DNA from: Cryptomeria japonica
Taxonomy: Eukaryota; Streptophyta; Pinopsida; Cupressales; Cupressaceae
Assembly (NCBI RefSeq): GCF_030272615.1
Contig: NC_081415.1
Location: 104,977,796 to 105,041,795 of the forward strand
Reading direction: 5' to 3'
DNA: 64,000 nucleotides
In this document: positions 11,024 through 23,174 of the stretch, one piece after another
How the letters are laid out: each line of letters begins with the position of its first letter
Position numbering within the stretch: position 1 is the first letter of the stretch
Position numbers and translations under genes: made by a program
Notes under the pieces: model-generated
The model's database searches: none
What the model was told of the DNA's origin: nothing
What the model saw: only the letters and a program-made list of their open reading frames with translations

Positions 11024-12432
11024 TGTTGGATATTGGCTGATATGTTGTCATTGATGTCAACATATGTGACATATGTGGAGATTGTTGATGAGGAGATTGT
11101 TGGACAGTTTTTTGTGTTGCAGTTTGATTGGATGAGTTCATTTAGTCGATGTATTGCAAATGAGCTGATGCAATTTAAAGATTTTTTGGTATGTTTTATG
11201 TAGATGGTTGATTCCTATTTGCAGTGGTCAGCATGATGATTTGATCGAGCTATGAGATCTGGTATTGTGGATGTTATGCAGTTGTTTGTGTTATCTGGTA
11301 TTCTGGTTTGTGCTACGTATTGCTCTAGAATTGCTATATCTTTTATTACAGATGTGTGGAATATATTATGGATGTTGATGTGTGTCCTCAATTAGCTTGG
11401 TTCATGATTTGGATATCCACAAGTGAATTTTTCAGGTTGATAGTCAGTTATGTTGATATTCTTGATCTTCGGTAAAGAGATGGTGATGATTTCGATGATC
11501 CAAGTTGTTGCGGTTGTTGTGATGCAAATCACGTTGCTTGTGAATGTCTTTTTGTCGTGTTCAATGCATATTGGTGGTTTGCATTGATTATTGTGCATGT
11601 TATAGAATATTTCCCTTGTCCGATGATGTTCTTCATGCTATACGATATTCTTGGTGGTTGTAGCATATTGCAGATGAACGAGACAATATTGTTGGAGGTG
11701 TTACGTGTTTGTCGTATTGATTTGGGTCTAGACTATGTCTTAGACAACATTGTTTTTGGTCCACATGTATTGTTGTAGTGTGTGAGGATATTATTTTATA
11801 ATTTGTATTAAGGGTTTAGTCGACCTTGAAATATAGGTTGACAACTTGTATATATGTAATAAACATGTAAGATGTATGTATGCGAGTGTCTGCATTGTAT
11901 ATGTGATTAAATGATCGATTTGGATGTGCAAACAAGTGATTTGATCTTTCAGAAGTGTGAAGGAAAAGAGAAGTGTTGTAGAGAAGATTGTGTGCTTAGC
12001 CAGAACTATACTCAAGCATATGTAGATGCTATTTTCATAGTTCATATGATTCGGATTGTAGTCCAAATGTTTTTATAAGTCAGTGAGACTTCCTGTAAGG
12101 TAGCGAGCCTTTGCTTAAGGTTTTAGCCTTTCTGGGTTTCTTATTTTGAGTAGTGAGCTCTAGGGAGTGTGCCTAAATGCATGTGCATTCCCATTGTAAT
12201 CTTCCCATTTACTCCTAATAGGGTATTATCTCTTTATGGGTAGGTTCCCACCGTGATTTTTCCCTTAACAAGGCTTTCCATGTAAAAAATCTTGGTGTTA
12301 TGTGTGTTATTAATGTGGTGTTGTTTCATGCTTTAATTATTAATCATCATGTCTATTTTGTAGCTTAAGTGGCTAAATTTTTGGTGCAAACTGATTCACC
12401 CCCCCTCTTAGTTTGCTATATTGTTGCCAACA
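11024..12432 (+). repeat. 5' LTR of copia-1
   Basis: This is 1409 bp with TG...CA ends and the terminal inverted repeat TGTTG/CAACA. Near its 3' end are the TGGG/CCCA hairpin module (12236-12251) and the ACTGATTCACCCC...TTAGT block (about 12389-12412), both shared with other LTRs here. It should hold the promoter and poly(A) signals. Peptides predicted inside it are not supported as genes. Confidence 0.93.
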
Positions 12433-12434
12433 AT

Positions 12435-12447
12435 TGGTATCAAAGAG
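12435..12447 (+). promoter_or_regulatory. Primer-binding site of copia-1
   Basis: TGGTATCAAAGAG lies two bases after the LTR end. It matches the initiator tRNA-Met primer-binding site TGGTATCAGAGC with few changes. Confidence 0.85.
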
Positions 12448-12486
12448 ATCCTTCAAAAGAAGCTTGATTTCTTGAGGAGATTCAAG

Positions 12487-13341
12487 ATGACAACCTTTTC
12501 TTTCAAGAATGATAGTTCAAGATTGGATGGAATGAACTATACTCTCTGGAAGAGTCTGATGCAAGTACATTTGAGATGCATTGGAGAAGAGTATTGGAAG
12601 ATCACTAAGAATGTCTATAATGTCCCTTAGAATGGTCCTAGTTTGGATGAGCTGAAGAAAGAAGAATACATTATTAGAGCCAAGGAAGCATTGGTGAGTG
12701 CCTTGTTAGATTTTGAAATGACTAATGTAATGGATCTTGAAGCTGCTCATGAGATCTGGATAAAGTTGGAGACCTTGTATGAAGGTGACAGTCATGTGAA
12801 AGTTGCCAAGTTGTAGAGTTTGAAAGGAAAGTATGAGAGCCTGAAGATGGGTGAAGATGAGATTATTACCTCTTTTATGCAGAAAATAAATGAGACTGTG
12901 TGCGGAATCAGATGTGTTGGTGGAGTCCTTCAAGAGTCTGAGATTGTTGCTAAAGTGTTAAAATACTTGTCTCCTACTTACAAGCATAAAGTTGTTGCTA
13001 TTGATGAGATCTAGACTGTGACAAATGTGACAAGAGATATGTTGGTTGGGAAGATTTCTACTTTTGAGTTGAGTGAGTTTGGAGACCCTCTTCCTAAGAC
13101 TAAATCTGCATTCAAAGCTATTGTTTCTGGGAATCAGAGATACGATTCAGGAGAAATTTCTATAAGAATATCTAGATATAAGAAAGAGATGGAAGATGAA
13201 GAAAAAGAGCTTGAAGCACTTATTTCCAAAAGATTGCCTAAAGGTGCCAGTAAGTATGAAGGGAAGTTGCCTCTTAAATTTCTTTCATGTAATAAGATAC
13301 AACATTTTGCATCAAGGTGTCCAGAAAGAGAGAAATCCTAA
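12487..13341 (+). pseudogene. copia-1 gag
   Basis: The likely start is ATG 12487 (MTTFSFKND), followed by the UBN2-type gag core with LDGMNYTLWKSLM. In-frame TAG stops occur at 12628-12630, 12814-12816 and 13012-13014. All three sit where Gln would be expected, consistent with CAG to TAG decay. The zinc knuckle near 13285-13325 reads LSCNKIQHFASRC and has lost its first Cys compared with copia-2 (CFACNKIGHFASRC). Gag would form the virus-like particle. A frameshift near 13330 moves coding into the next frame. Confidence 0.88.
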
Positions 13342-14480
13342 GAAGCCATTTAAGCCATATAATCCTAAATATCAGAAGAAGTGTTATTATGTTGTTGATG
13401 AAGGTGTGACAGATGATGAGTCAAATAAGGGTAATTTAGGAGATGAATTTGTGTTCATTACTATCATGGAATATGATCCTGTAACTATAGATTCTACAAG
13501 CTGCACTAATGAAGATAAATATTTATCTGCTAAAGTTGAGGGGAAAGATGAATGGGTAATTGACAATCTTTGTTCTCATCATATGACAAGTGATAAGAGT
13601 AAATTTGTGAACTTGGAAAGGTATGAAGGTGGTATAGTAAGATTTGGAGATAACAAAGTTTGTGTAATCCGTGGTAGAGGTTCTGTTTCTCTTTATGGTA
13701 AGAATAATACTGATGATGTGTTGTATGTTGAAGGTTTAAAGAATAATCTTTTGAATGTTGGTCAGATGGTTGATAAGGGATATAACTTACAATTAAAGAT
13801 TGAGAAATGTGAGATATTGAGTAGCTCTGGAACTGAGATATCATCAGATACAAAGACTACAGGTAATATCTTTCACTTGAATGTTGGTGGTAAAAGTTGT
13901 TTGATTGCTCAGATTGATGAAAGTTGGTTATGGCATAAAAGGATGTGTCATGCAAATTTTGATTGCATGGTTAAGATAAGTTCTACTCAAGCAGTTAGAG
14001 ATCTACCAAAGTTAATAAAGCCTTCTAATCAGGTATGTAAGGAATGTCAATTAGGGAAGCAAGCAAGCGTTACTTATAAGAGCAAACCATATAATTGTAA
14101 TGGATTGTTGGATCTTGTGCATATCAATCTGTGTGGTCCTTCTAGAGTAAGAAGCTTACAGGGTGACACATATTTCATGTTGTTGATTGATGACTATTCA
14201 AGAATGATGTGAGTTACTTTCTTAAGGGATAAGTTTGAAGCATTGGAGAAGTTCAAGATTTTCAAGGCTAAAGTTGAAAGTGAGATTGGAATGAAGCTGA
14301 AGTGTCTAAGATTTGATAGAGGTTGAGAATTCACTTCTGGTGAGTTTAATGCATATTGTGAAGAGCATGGAGTTAAAAGACAATTATATGCTCCTAGGAC
14401 ACGTAGCATAATGGTGTTGTGGAGAGGAAGAACAAAACAGTTCAAGAAGTTGCTAGAACCATTATGATTGAAGGATTTAC
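13342..14480 (+). pseudogene. copia-1 protease and integrase
   Basis: The protease region near 13550 reads EWVIDNLCSHHMT, where DSGCSHHMT is expected, so the catalytic triplet is altered. The GAG-pre-integrase and zinc-binding segment follows (HKRMCHANFDC, then CKECQLGKQ near 14036-14060). The first integrase core Asp lies in VHINLCGP and the second in LLIDDYSRMM. A TGA at about 14210 replaces the Trp found in copia-2. A second TGA near 14325 and frame changes around 14400 end the reading frame. Confidence 0.85.
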
Positions 14481-16560
14481 ACATATATTTTGGAGAGAAG
14501 CTGTGAGTACTTTATATACACTCTTAATCAAGTAAATGTAAAAGGTGATACTGCTAAGACTCCTTATGAGTTATGGTTTGGTCATGCTCCTACTGTTAGA
14601 TATTTTAGAATTTTTGGTAGTAAATGCTATAACAAAAGAGATGAAGATGTTGGCAATTTTGATGCTAGATGTGATGAAGGAATATTTCTTGGTTATTCTA
14701 CTAAAAGTAAGGCCTGTGGGTGTTATACTATAAGATTGAGAAAGATACAGTTGAAAGTGCTAATGTGAAGGTTGATGAAGGTAATATAAGACATATTATA
14801 TATTGCAGATATGATTCTGATGATCAGGATGCTAGTTCAGATAGAGGGAAGCCAGTGCAAAATTAAGTTCAACTTGATTCAGAAAAGACAAAGAATCAAG
14901 GAGAAATTGTAGATGTTAATATAGAAGAAAGAGTTCAAGAACCTGAAACTCAAGATCATCCTAAAACTCTCAGGTATGTAAGGTTGAATCATTCAGAAAA
15001 TTAGATTATTGGTGATAAGAATAAAGGTGTGATGACTAGAAGAAGACTTGCTGAAGAAATTTGTTTAATTTCCAAGATTGAGCCTAAGAATGTTGATGAA
15101 GCTTGCAAAGATAAAAATTGGATTAAAGTTATGGAAGAAGAATTGAATCAGATGAAGAAAAATAATACATGGATTCTTGTTCCTAGACCTAAGAATAAAA
15201 ATATAATTGGAACTAAATGGGTATTCCAGAATAAGTTGAATGAATAGGGTGAAGCTGTCCGAAATAAAGCTAGACTTGTTTGTAAAGGTTATTCACAGAT
15301 GGAAGGAATTAACTATGAAGAGACTTTTTCTTTGATGGCTAGAATTGAAGCTATTAGATTATTTCTTGCCTATGTTGCTCACAAAGATTTCAAGGTTTAT
15401 CAAATGGATGTCAAATCATACTTTCTTAATGGAGAATTGGAAGAAGAAGTATACATTGAGCAACCAGATGGATTTCAATTGATAGATGAAAAAGACATGG
15501 TTTGTCGGTTAAGGAAAGCATTGTATGGATTGAAGCAAGCCCCTAGATCTTGGTATGTCAGATTGGATAAGTATTTGATGAAGCTTGGATTCAACAAAGG
15601 TACTTCTGATAGTAATCTTTATTTCAAGATTGATTAGAATTATATTTTGATTATTGAAGTTTGTGTTGATGACATTAACTTTGGGAGAAATGATTGTCTA
15701 TGTAAGAAATTTGTTGAAGAGATGCATAATGAATTTGAAATGCCTATGATTGGTGAGATAAAATTCTTTTTGGGATTGCAAACTACTCAGTTGGATAAAG
15801 GTATTTTTATATCTGTCTAAGTATGTGAAGGAACTGCTAAAGAAATTTGGTTTTGAGGATTCTAAACCTGTTGGTACACCTATGGTGACCAGATGTAAGC
15901 TGACAAAAGATGATGACTCTCTGAAAGATAATCAGACCAGATATAGATCCATGATTGATGGTTTGTTGTATTTGACTCAGACTAGAATTGATATAATGAA
16001 TGTTGTATGTCATGTTACTAGATTTTGAGCTGATCCTAAGGAATCACATGTTACTGTTATAAAAAGGATATTTAGATATTTGAAAGGAACAATTGACTTT
16101 GGTTTGTGGTATTCTAAAAATGATGACTTTAATTTGAGTGCTTTTATAGATGTTGATTGCGTAGGTGATGTTGATGAACAAAAGAGAACTACAGGTGGTG
16201 CATTCTTTTTGGGAAAGAAGTTGGTTTCTTGGGCAAGTAAGAAGCATATTGCTATTTATTTATCTACTATAGAAGTTGAATACATTGGTCTTGCTAGCAA
16301 TTGTACTCAGGTAATTTGGATGAAACAAATGTTGAATGATATAGGATTATTTATGATGAGCTTATTGCTATATATTGTGACAATTCAAGTGCTATCAATA
16401 TTTCAAAGAATCTAGTGTTGCATTCCAAGACAAAACATATATCAATCAAGTTCCATTTCTTGAGAGAGACGGTGAATGAGAAAGAAGTCAGATTGGAGTA
16501 AGTATCTACAAAGGAATGAATTGCAGATATCTTTACGAAGCCTTTGCCTAAAGATACTTT
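14481..16560 (+). pseudogene. copia-1 integrase C-terminus, reverse transcriptase and RNase H
   Basis: 14490-14768 encodes the integrase tail (TPYELWFGHAPTVRYF, then EGIFLGYS). 15029-15637 encodes the start of reverse transcriptase (NNTWILVPRPKN, GTKWVFQNKLNE) and its fingers and palm ([33 protein letters not shown]). The catalytic box near 15663 reads CVDDINFG. The linker and RNase H follow ([17 protein letters not shown], then KLVSWASKKHIAI and STIEVEYI near 16215-16285). Stops at 15245-15247 and 15635-15637, plus several frameshifts, inactivate it. Confidence 0.88.
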
Positions 16561-16947
16561 TGAGTATCTTAGAGAGAAGTTAGGGGTAATTGTCCCTCCT
16601 GATGAGAACTATGGTGCATGGATTTTCATCAGTCCGGTGAACTTCACAGAGATATCTTTATGCTCTGGATTGATGAGTGCGGCTGCTACTCAGGGGGAGT
16701 AGTCAGTGTTGGTGGTTCAGATGTTCAGATTTTTGGGAAGAGAAGCCTGATTCTTGAGCCTTTGTCATTGATGTCAAAGGGGGAGAGAAGCATGTGAAAA
16801 ACCATGAATCATTTTGAGATTTGATTTGTTTGTCAAAGAAGGAGATGATCCTTGTGATTTTGAGGGAAATTGCTATGAGTTGATTTCTTTCTTTGCATTG
16901 ATTGTTTTTCACATTCATATGTTGCCATCAATACTAAAGTGGGAGAT
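16561..16947 (+). other. copia-1 3' untranslated region with polypurine tract
   Basis: Non-coding sequence includes G-rich runs (CAGGGGGAGTAG near 16691 and CAAAGGGGGAGAG near 16777). The polypurine tract ACTAAAGTGGGAGAT at about 16933-16947 directly precedes the 3' LTR. Confidence 0.75.
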
Positions 16948-18344
16948 TGTTGTATATTGGCTGATATGTTGTCATTGATGTCATCATATGTGACATATGA
17001 GGAGATTATTGATGAGGAGATTGTTGGACAATTTTCTATGTTGCAGTTTGATTGGATGAGTTGGTTTATCCAGTGTATTGCAGATGAGTTTATGTGGTTT
17101 AAATAATTTTTGGTATGTTGTTTATAGATGGTTGATTCCCATTTGTAGAGGTTCACATGATGATTTGATCGAGTTATGAGATCCGATATTGTGGATGTTG
17201 TGTAGTTGTTCTTGTTATCCAGTATTCTAGTTTGTGCTCTATATTGCTATATCTTTGGTTGCAGATGTATGGAATGTGTTTTGGACATTGATGTGTGTCC
17301 TCAATAAGCTCGGTTCATGATTTGGATATCCACAACCAAATCTTTTAGGTTCACAGTCAGTTATGTTGATATTCTTGAGCTCCGATAGAGAGATGATGAT
17401 TCTGATGATCTAAATTGTTGTGGTTGTTGTGATTTGATTCATGTTTCTTGTGAGTGTCTTTTGATCATGTTCTAGACGTATTGTTGGTCTACATTGATTA
17501 TTGTGCATGTTATTGAAGATTTTCCTTATCCAATGATATTCTTTGTGTTATGTTATATTCTTGATGGTTGTAGTGTGTTGTAGATGATTGAGATGTGATT
17601 GTTGGAGGTGTTGCGGGTTTGCGCTATTGATTTGGGTTCAAACTATGTCTTAGCAAACATTTTTTTGGTCCACATGTACTGTTGTAGCGTGTGAGGATAT
17701 TATTTTGTAATTTGTATTAAGGGTTTAGCCGACCTTGAAATATAGGTTGACGACTTGTATAAATATATGTAATAATAATGTAAGATGTATGTTTGTGAGT
17801 GTCTATGTAGTATATGTGAGTAAATGATCAAGTTGGATGTGCAAACAAGTGATTTGATCTTTTAGAAGTGTGAAGGAAAAGAGAAGTGTTGCAGAGCAGA
17901 CTGTGTGCTTAACCGGAACTGTACTCAAGCATATGTAGATGTTATTTTCATAGTTCATATGATCTGGATTGTAGTCTAAATGTTTTTGTAAGCTAGTGAG
18001 ACTTCCTGTAAGGCAGTGAGCCTTCCCTTAAGGTTGTACCCTTTCTGGGTTTCTTATTTTGAGTTGTGAGCTCTAGAAAGTTGCCTGAATGTAGGTGCAT
18101 TCCCATTATAATATACACATTTACTCCTAAAAGGGTATTATCTCATTGTGGGTAGGTTCCAACTATGGTTTTCCCTTAACCGGGTTTTTCTACGTCAAAA
18201 ATCTTGGTGTTAGGTGTGTTATTGACGTGGTGTTGTTCATGCTTTAAGTGTTAATCATCACATTTATTTTGTAGTTTAAGTGGCTAAATTTTTGGTGCAA
18301 ACTGATTCACCCCTCACTCTCAGTTTCGTGCATTGTTGCCAACA
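16948..18344 (+). repeat. 3' LTR of copia-1
   Basis: This 1397-bp partner of the 5' LTR has the ends TGTTGTATATTGG and GCCAACA. It is followed directly by the target duplication CTAAA (18345-18349). The hairpin module at 18148-18159 is mutated in one arm (CCAAC for CCCAC). Confidence 0.93.
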
Positions 18345-18349
18345 CTAAA

Positions 18350-18812
18350 CATCTTGTATTTATTCATACAAGTTTAATGTGAGAGCTATGGAATTAAAAG
18401 TTTAAAAATAAAAGGCAACTCAACCAATACAATATATGCTAAGTTTTATCCATTTCTTCATGTGTGTACAATATATTAGGTAAATGGGATGCTATGAATA
18501 AAACCTATAACATAAACAAATATATATTTACATTTGTATACATGTCCCTTTTTTACAAGGTGGTGCACATAGGGTTTTTACTCTAGTATGCTTCAGTATT
18601 CATATTGTATACAAATGCATCTTCTTTTTTTACATGAAAAATTGACAATCATTGTACAAACTTGTCTTCACACACTTTACAAGAAGAGGATCTTGTGCTT
18701 TGTTCTATAGTTGTATTTTACATATATTCATCCTTGGTTGAGTAGTACAATCATTCCAACTCAAAAGCTTATGGACGTGAACTATGTATCAATTCATGCA
18801 TGGGCTCCCTTT
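18350..18812. other. Non-coding interval between copia-1 and copia-2, probably Helitron 5' sequence
   Basis: This continues the sequence interrupted by copia-1. No gene was seen. If the Helitron continues, its 5' TC end (GA on the plus strand) should lie here or beyond copia-2, but I cannot place it. Confidence 0.4.
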
Positions 18813-20010
18813 GTTAGACTATTCAGATAACCAGAAGACAACTGAGAGGGGGGGTGAATCAGTTGTCATAGATTACCAAAAGCATTATCAATTCAAAACA
18901 ACAATACTAGAATAGTTGCTAATCCAATTAAGAATAAATAATAATCATAGAATAAAAGCCATCCACACAACACCAAGATTTGTACGTGGAAAAACTGGTA
19001 AGGGAAAAACCACAGTGGGAAGCCTACCCACATTCAAATAATACTTCTCTAGTAAGTATGTGAATTTACAATGAAGGGGCCTGCACTTGCAAGAAGGCCA
19101 ACAACCTAGAGCACACTGCTCATCACAAAAGGAGTCTCACTGACTACATACAAATCCATACTACAATCTAGAGAAGTGTTGAACTGCAAAAGATAACATC
19201 TCCTATACCTGAGTATAGTTTCAGTTAAGCTCAATACCAAAGGACTAAATCCTCTTACAAACCCAATTCAATCTCCATTGATCGACCACATCCTTTGTCT
19301 GAATGATATTACAATATTTGCACATTACTTTCCTTGACCATGACCTCTTACAATAACCATGATGATCTACAATAAGATCTTACATCTTATTTATACAAAC
19401 CCTCGACCATACACAATCAAGTCAGCTACCAGACAATAAACCAATTACATTATTACAAACCATGTCGACCTTAGACTAAAAATAATAATATCCAACACAT
19501 AAGACATCTCATAAATACAACAATAATTCTTGTCCACATGTTACATTAATGTCGGTCCATAACCTAGATCAACCGGGACCAAGTATAGGTCCACACGCTT
19601 CAGCAATGATCTCCAAACACCAAGTCTCGAACAAGATTACCAAAATCATCCTAAAACTCCATCTGAAGTTGCACCAACACTAATCATGCAATGCATCAAA
19701 GATCTCCACCAAAAGATCTGTCGGTGAAACCCTCGATAGAACTAGAAACCAATCTTCTGTGTAAGCAGGATACAATCTAATCACCAAACCGAAACCAACT
19801 AACCAAATATGAGTATAAGAATTATGAACAAGCCAATTCTATCACCAGATTATACCAGAGTTAACCAGATTATGCAAGATCCAAGTTAACCAAATACCAG
19901 TCAACCTACCGAGACCAAAAGGGTGTCGGTAAATTATCCAAACAACTAATGTTGACATCAATGACAAAACATCAATGCAACACATAATCAATTCTACCAA
20001 ATGGTCAACA
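18813..20010 (-). repeat. 3' LTR of copia-2
   Basis: In plus coordinates the 1198-bp repeat runs from TGTTAGACTATTC to GGTCAACA, so on the minus strand it starts TGTTGACC and ends CTAACA. It carries the shared module in inverted form: ACTGA-GGGGGGG-TGAATCAGT at 18841-18863 and GTGGG/CCCAC at 19015-19031. The polypurine tract TCAATGCCAAAGGGGGAGAT (minus strand) abuts its right end at 20011-20030. Confidence 0.88.
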
Positions 20011-20420
20011 ATCTCCCCCTTTGGCATTGATGGCAACACTAGATGTGAAAAACATTTAAGTACCAAGAAATTCCAAACAAGTCTACCCCTATGGAAGACA
20101 ACCAACAATCTCCTGCATATAGCTCTGAATATCAATGTCTCTCCCCCTGTGAATAATATCTCTGTAAATTTTTTACTTTCTTTTTCACATCACTATCTCT
20201 CCCCCTTTGATATCAATGCCAGAAATGTGACATAAATATCAAAGCAAAAACATAAGCCTCTGAATCTCAAAGCTGAGTACTCCCCCTGAGCAGTAGCATC
20301 CCACATCAATGTCGAAATGAATAATGTCTCTAATAATGCATACCTGATTGATGCCGGATTCGTATCGATCAAGTCTCTGCCGGAGGGGCAGAAACCTTGA
20401 ATCTGTCTCTCAGGCACATT
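20011..20420 (-). other. copia-2 3' untranslated region
   Basis: This is a non-coding stretch between the end of RNase H and the LTR. Several G-rich polypurine runs on the minus strand appear as CTCCCCCT on the plus strand near 20012, 20140, 20201 and 20280. This repeats the multi-tract arrangement seen before the other LTRs. Confidence 0.65.
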
Positions 20421-22220
20421 AAAGATTCCTTGGATAAATGTTGAGCGAAAATATCTGCAATCTATTCTATAGTGTTCTCATAAACCAATATAACTTCGTT
20501 TGCTTCTACCTTCTCCTTCAAAAAGTTATACTTAATAGATATGTGTTTTGTCTTAGAGTGAAATACCGAATTCTTTGGTATATCAATATCAACAGAGTTA
20601 TCATAGTGAATAACTATCGGTGCATCAAAATCCACCTTTATATCCTTCAACATTTGCTTCATCCATAAAACTTGTGTACAATTAGTAGCAACAACACTCA
20701 ACTTCAGCAGTAGATAAAGAAATACATGACTATTTCTTGCTGATCCATGAAACCAACTTCTTTCCAAGAAAGAAAGCTCCACCATAAGTACTTTTTCGGT
20801 CATCAACATCTCCAGCCCAATCAACATCTGTATATGCACATAAAGTGAAGTTATCATCCTTAAAATACCACAAGCCATATCCTGATGTACTTTGCAAGTA
20901 TTTAAAAATCCTTTTCACGGCCATCTCATGATTTTCTCTAGGATCGCTCTGAAATCTTGAAATAATACAAACAACATTCATAATGTTAGGTCTAGTCTGA
21001 GTTAAATAAAGTAGACCTCCAATCATAGATTTGTATCTTGTAGGATTTATCAGTGCAGAAACATCTCTCCTTGTCAATTTCTCACTTGTAACCATAGGTG
21101 TACTTACTGGTTTAGAATCTCCCCTACCAAATTTCTTCAATAATTCCTTAGCATATTTAGTTTGACAGATAAAAATACCTTTGTCGGTCGGAGTAATCTG
21201 CAAACCTAAGAAATTTTTTATCTCACCAATCATAGACATCTCAAATTCTTTCTCCATGTTCTTAGAAAATTCTATGCATAATTTATCTTCACCTCCAAAA
21301 ATAATACCATCAACAAATACTTCAACAATCAGTATATCATCATCAATGATTTTATAATATAAATTACTGTTAGCACTGCCCTTAGTAAAACCAAGCTTCA
21401 AAAGATATTTATCCAACCTTGCATACCAAGCTCTAGGTGCTTGTTTCAATCCATATAAAACTTTCCTTAGCCTGCAAACCATATTAGTATCATCTGATAG
21501 TGAAAAACCATCAGGTTGCTCAATATAAATTTCCTCATCAAGATCTCCATTCAAGAATGCACATTTAACATCCATCTGATAAACCTTGTAGTTTTTATAA
21601 GCAACATAGGCAAGAAATAATCTTGCAGCTTCAATCCTAGCTACAGGTGCAAAAGTTTCTCCATAATCAATTCCTTCCTTCTAAGAATATCCCTTACAAA
21701 CCAATCTAGCCTTATTCCTTATAACTTTACCACTCTCATTCAATTTATTCCTAAGAACCCATTTAGTTCCAATAACATTTTTATTTTTAGATTGGGGAAC
21801 CAAAGTCCATGTGTTATTTTTCTCAATCTAATCAAATTCTTCTTCCATAGCCTTTAACCAAAATTTATCTTTACATGCCTCAATTACTTATACCTGTTCA
21901 ACTTGTGAAATTAAACATACCTCATTAGTTGCTACTCTTCTTCTTGTCATCACTCCATTGCTCTTATCCCCAATGATTTTATCTTCAGAATGATTCAATC
22001 TCACATACCTAGGAGTCTTCTGACTCTCTATTCCTCTTTCCTGTTCTTCAGTTACTGTAGAATTTTCTGATGTTTCTGAAGTAACAAGTTAACTCTTTGT
22101 TTCGATAAAAGGTGCTACCAGTTCAAATATAATCATTTCCACTGTCGGTTCCTTCTCATAAATTTTGATTTGAATTTTTCTCAGCTCATCTACTTTGACA
22201 TTAGCACTCTCCACTATTTT
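20421..22220 (-). pseudogene. copia-2 reverse transcriptase and RNase H
   Basis: The minus strand encodes the reverse transcriptase: NNTWTLVPQSKNKN near 21800, [21 protein letters not shown] at about 21575, then [19 protein letters not shown]. RNase H follows, with [36 protein letters not shown] and a C-terminal FHSKTKHISIKYNFLKE. The polymerase box near 21320 reads FVDGIIFG instead of YVDDIIFG, so the second catalytic Asp is Gly. Stops occur at a few Gln positions, for example near 21685 and 21832, and there is a frameshift near 20730. Otherwise the domain is almost continuous. Confidence 0.9.
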
Positions 22221-23174
22221 CTACAATCTCTTGTTATAACGTCCATATGCTTTTCTTTCATTAGAATAACCAAGAAATATGCCTTCATCACTTCTAGGAT
22301 CAAATTTCCCAATAGCATCATCTCTCCTGATATAACATTTACTACCAAAGATTCTAAAATACTTAACTGTAGGTGTATTGCCAAACCATAATTCATAGGG
22401 TGTCTTACTAGTTTCTCCTTTGATATATACTCTATTAAATGTATAAACCGCTATACTAACTGCTTCTCTCCAAAAGATATGAGGTAGATTTTCTTCCATC
22501 ATCATTGTTCTAGCAGCATCCAAGATAGTTCTATTTTTCCTTTCCACAACTCCATTCTGCTGAGGTGTCCAAGGAGCAGAAAATTGTCTTCTAATACCAT
22601 ACTTGTCACAAAAGTTATTAAACTCACCGGATGTGAATTCTGCACCATGATCTGATCTTAAACATTTAATCTTCAATCTTGTCTCAGTTTCCACTTTATC
22701 CTTAAAGATTTTAAATTTTTCAAATGCTTCATATTTTTCTCTCAAAAAAGTAACCCACATCATTCTAGAATAGTCATCAATGATTAGCATGAAATATCTA
22801 TCACCATGAAAATTTTTAACTCTAGCAGGGCCACACAAATCAGTGTGAATAAGATCAAGAACATCATTTGATCTATCTTGTATACTCCTAAAAGAGGTTC
22901 TGACTTGTTTACCCATTTGACATTCTTTACATATCGGATTATGGGGCTTCATAATCTTAGGTATATCTCTAATAGCCTTAGTTGAACTCATCTTCACAAT
23001 GCAATCAAAATTTATATGACACAACCTTTTATGCCATAACCAACTTTCATCAATCTATGTAATCAAACATGTCTTCTCACCAGAGTTCAAATGAAATATG
23101 TTACCTTTTGTCTGTGTATCGGTTGCAATCTCCAAGCCAGATCTATTAATGATTTTGCATTTTCCATCCTTGAA
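22221..23174 (-). pseudogene. copia-2 integrase
   Basis: The zinc-binding region with HKRLCHINFDC and CKECQMGKQ lies at about 23040-22900. The core follows, with DLIHTDLCGP (first Asp), MLIIDDYSRMMWV, and PWTPQQNGVVERKNRTI including the catalytic Glu. It ends in TPYELWFGNTPTVKYF and EGIFLGYS. 23024-22221 is open without stops. Its N-terminal link to gag-protease is broken by stops near 23173 and 23055, and its C-terminal side by a stop near 22220. The catalytic residues D, D and E appear to be in place. Confidence 0.92.

Larger units (their letters stand above)
11024..18344 (+). mobile_element. Complete Ty1/copia LTR retrotransposon, copia-1 (plus strand)
   Basis: Two related LTRs (11024-12432 and 16948-18344) both start TGTTG and end GCCAACA. 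They enclose a primer-binding site, gag, protease, integrase, reverse transcriptase and RNase H in copia order, and a polypurine tract. The 5-bp target duplication CTAAA is perfect (11019-11023 and 18345-18349). The structure is complete but the coding regions have numerous stops and frameshifts, and the LTRs differ at roughly a tenth of positions where I aligned them by eye, so it is an old insertion. It sits beside the Helitron RepHel start. Confidence 0.95.

Noticed and set aside
11392-12066. Peptides on both strands at 11392-12066
   Set aside because: They lie within the copia-1 5' LTR, which is non-coding.
18350-18812. Possible 5' part of the copia gag that the Helitron would have split
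   Set aside because: Minus-strand translation shows no gag motif, so the other half of that gag was not found here.
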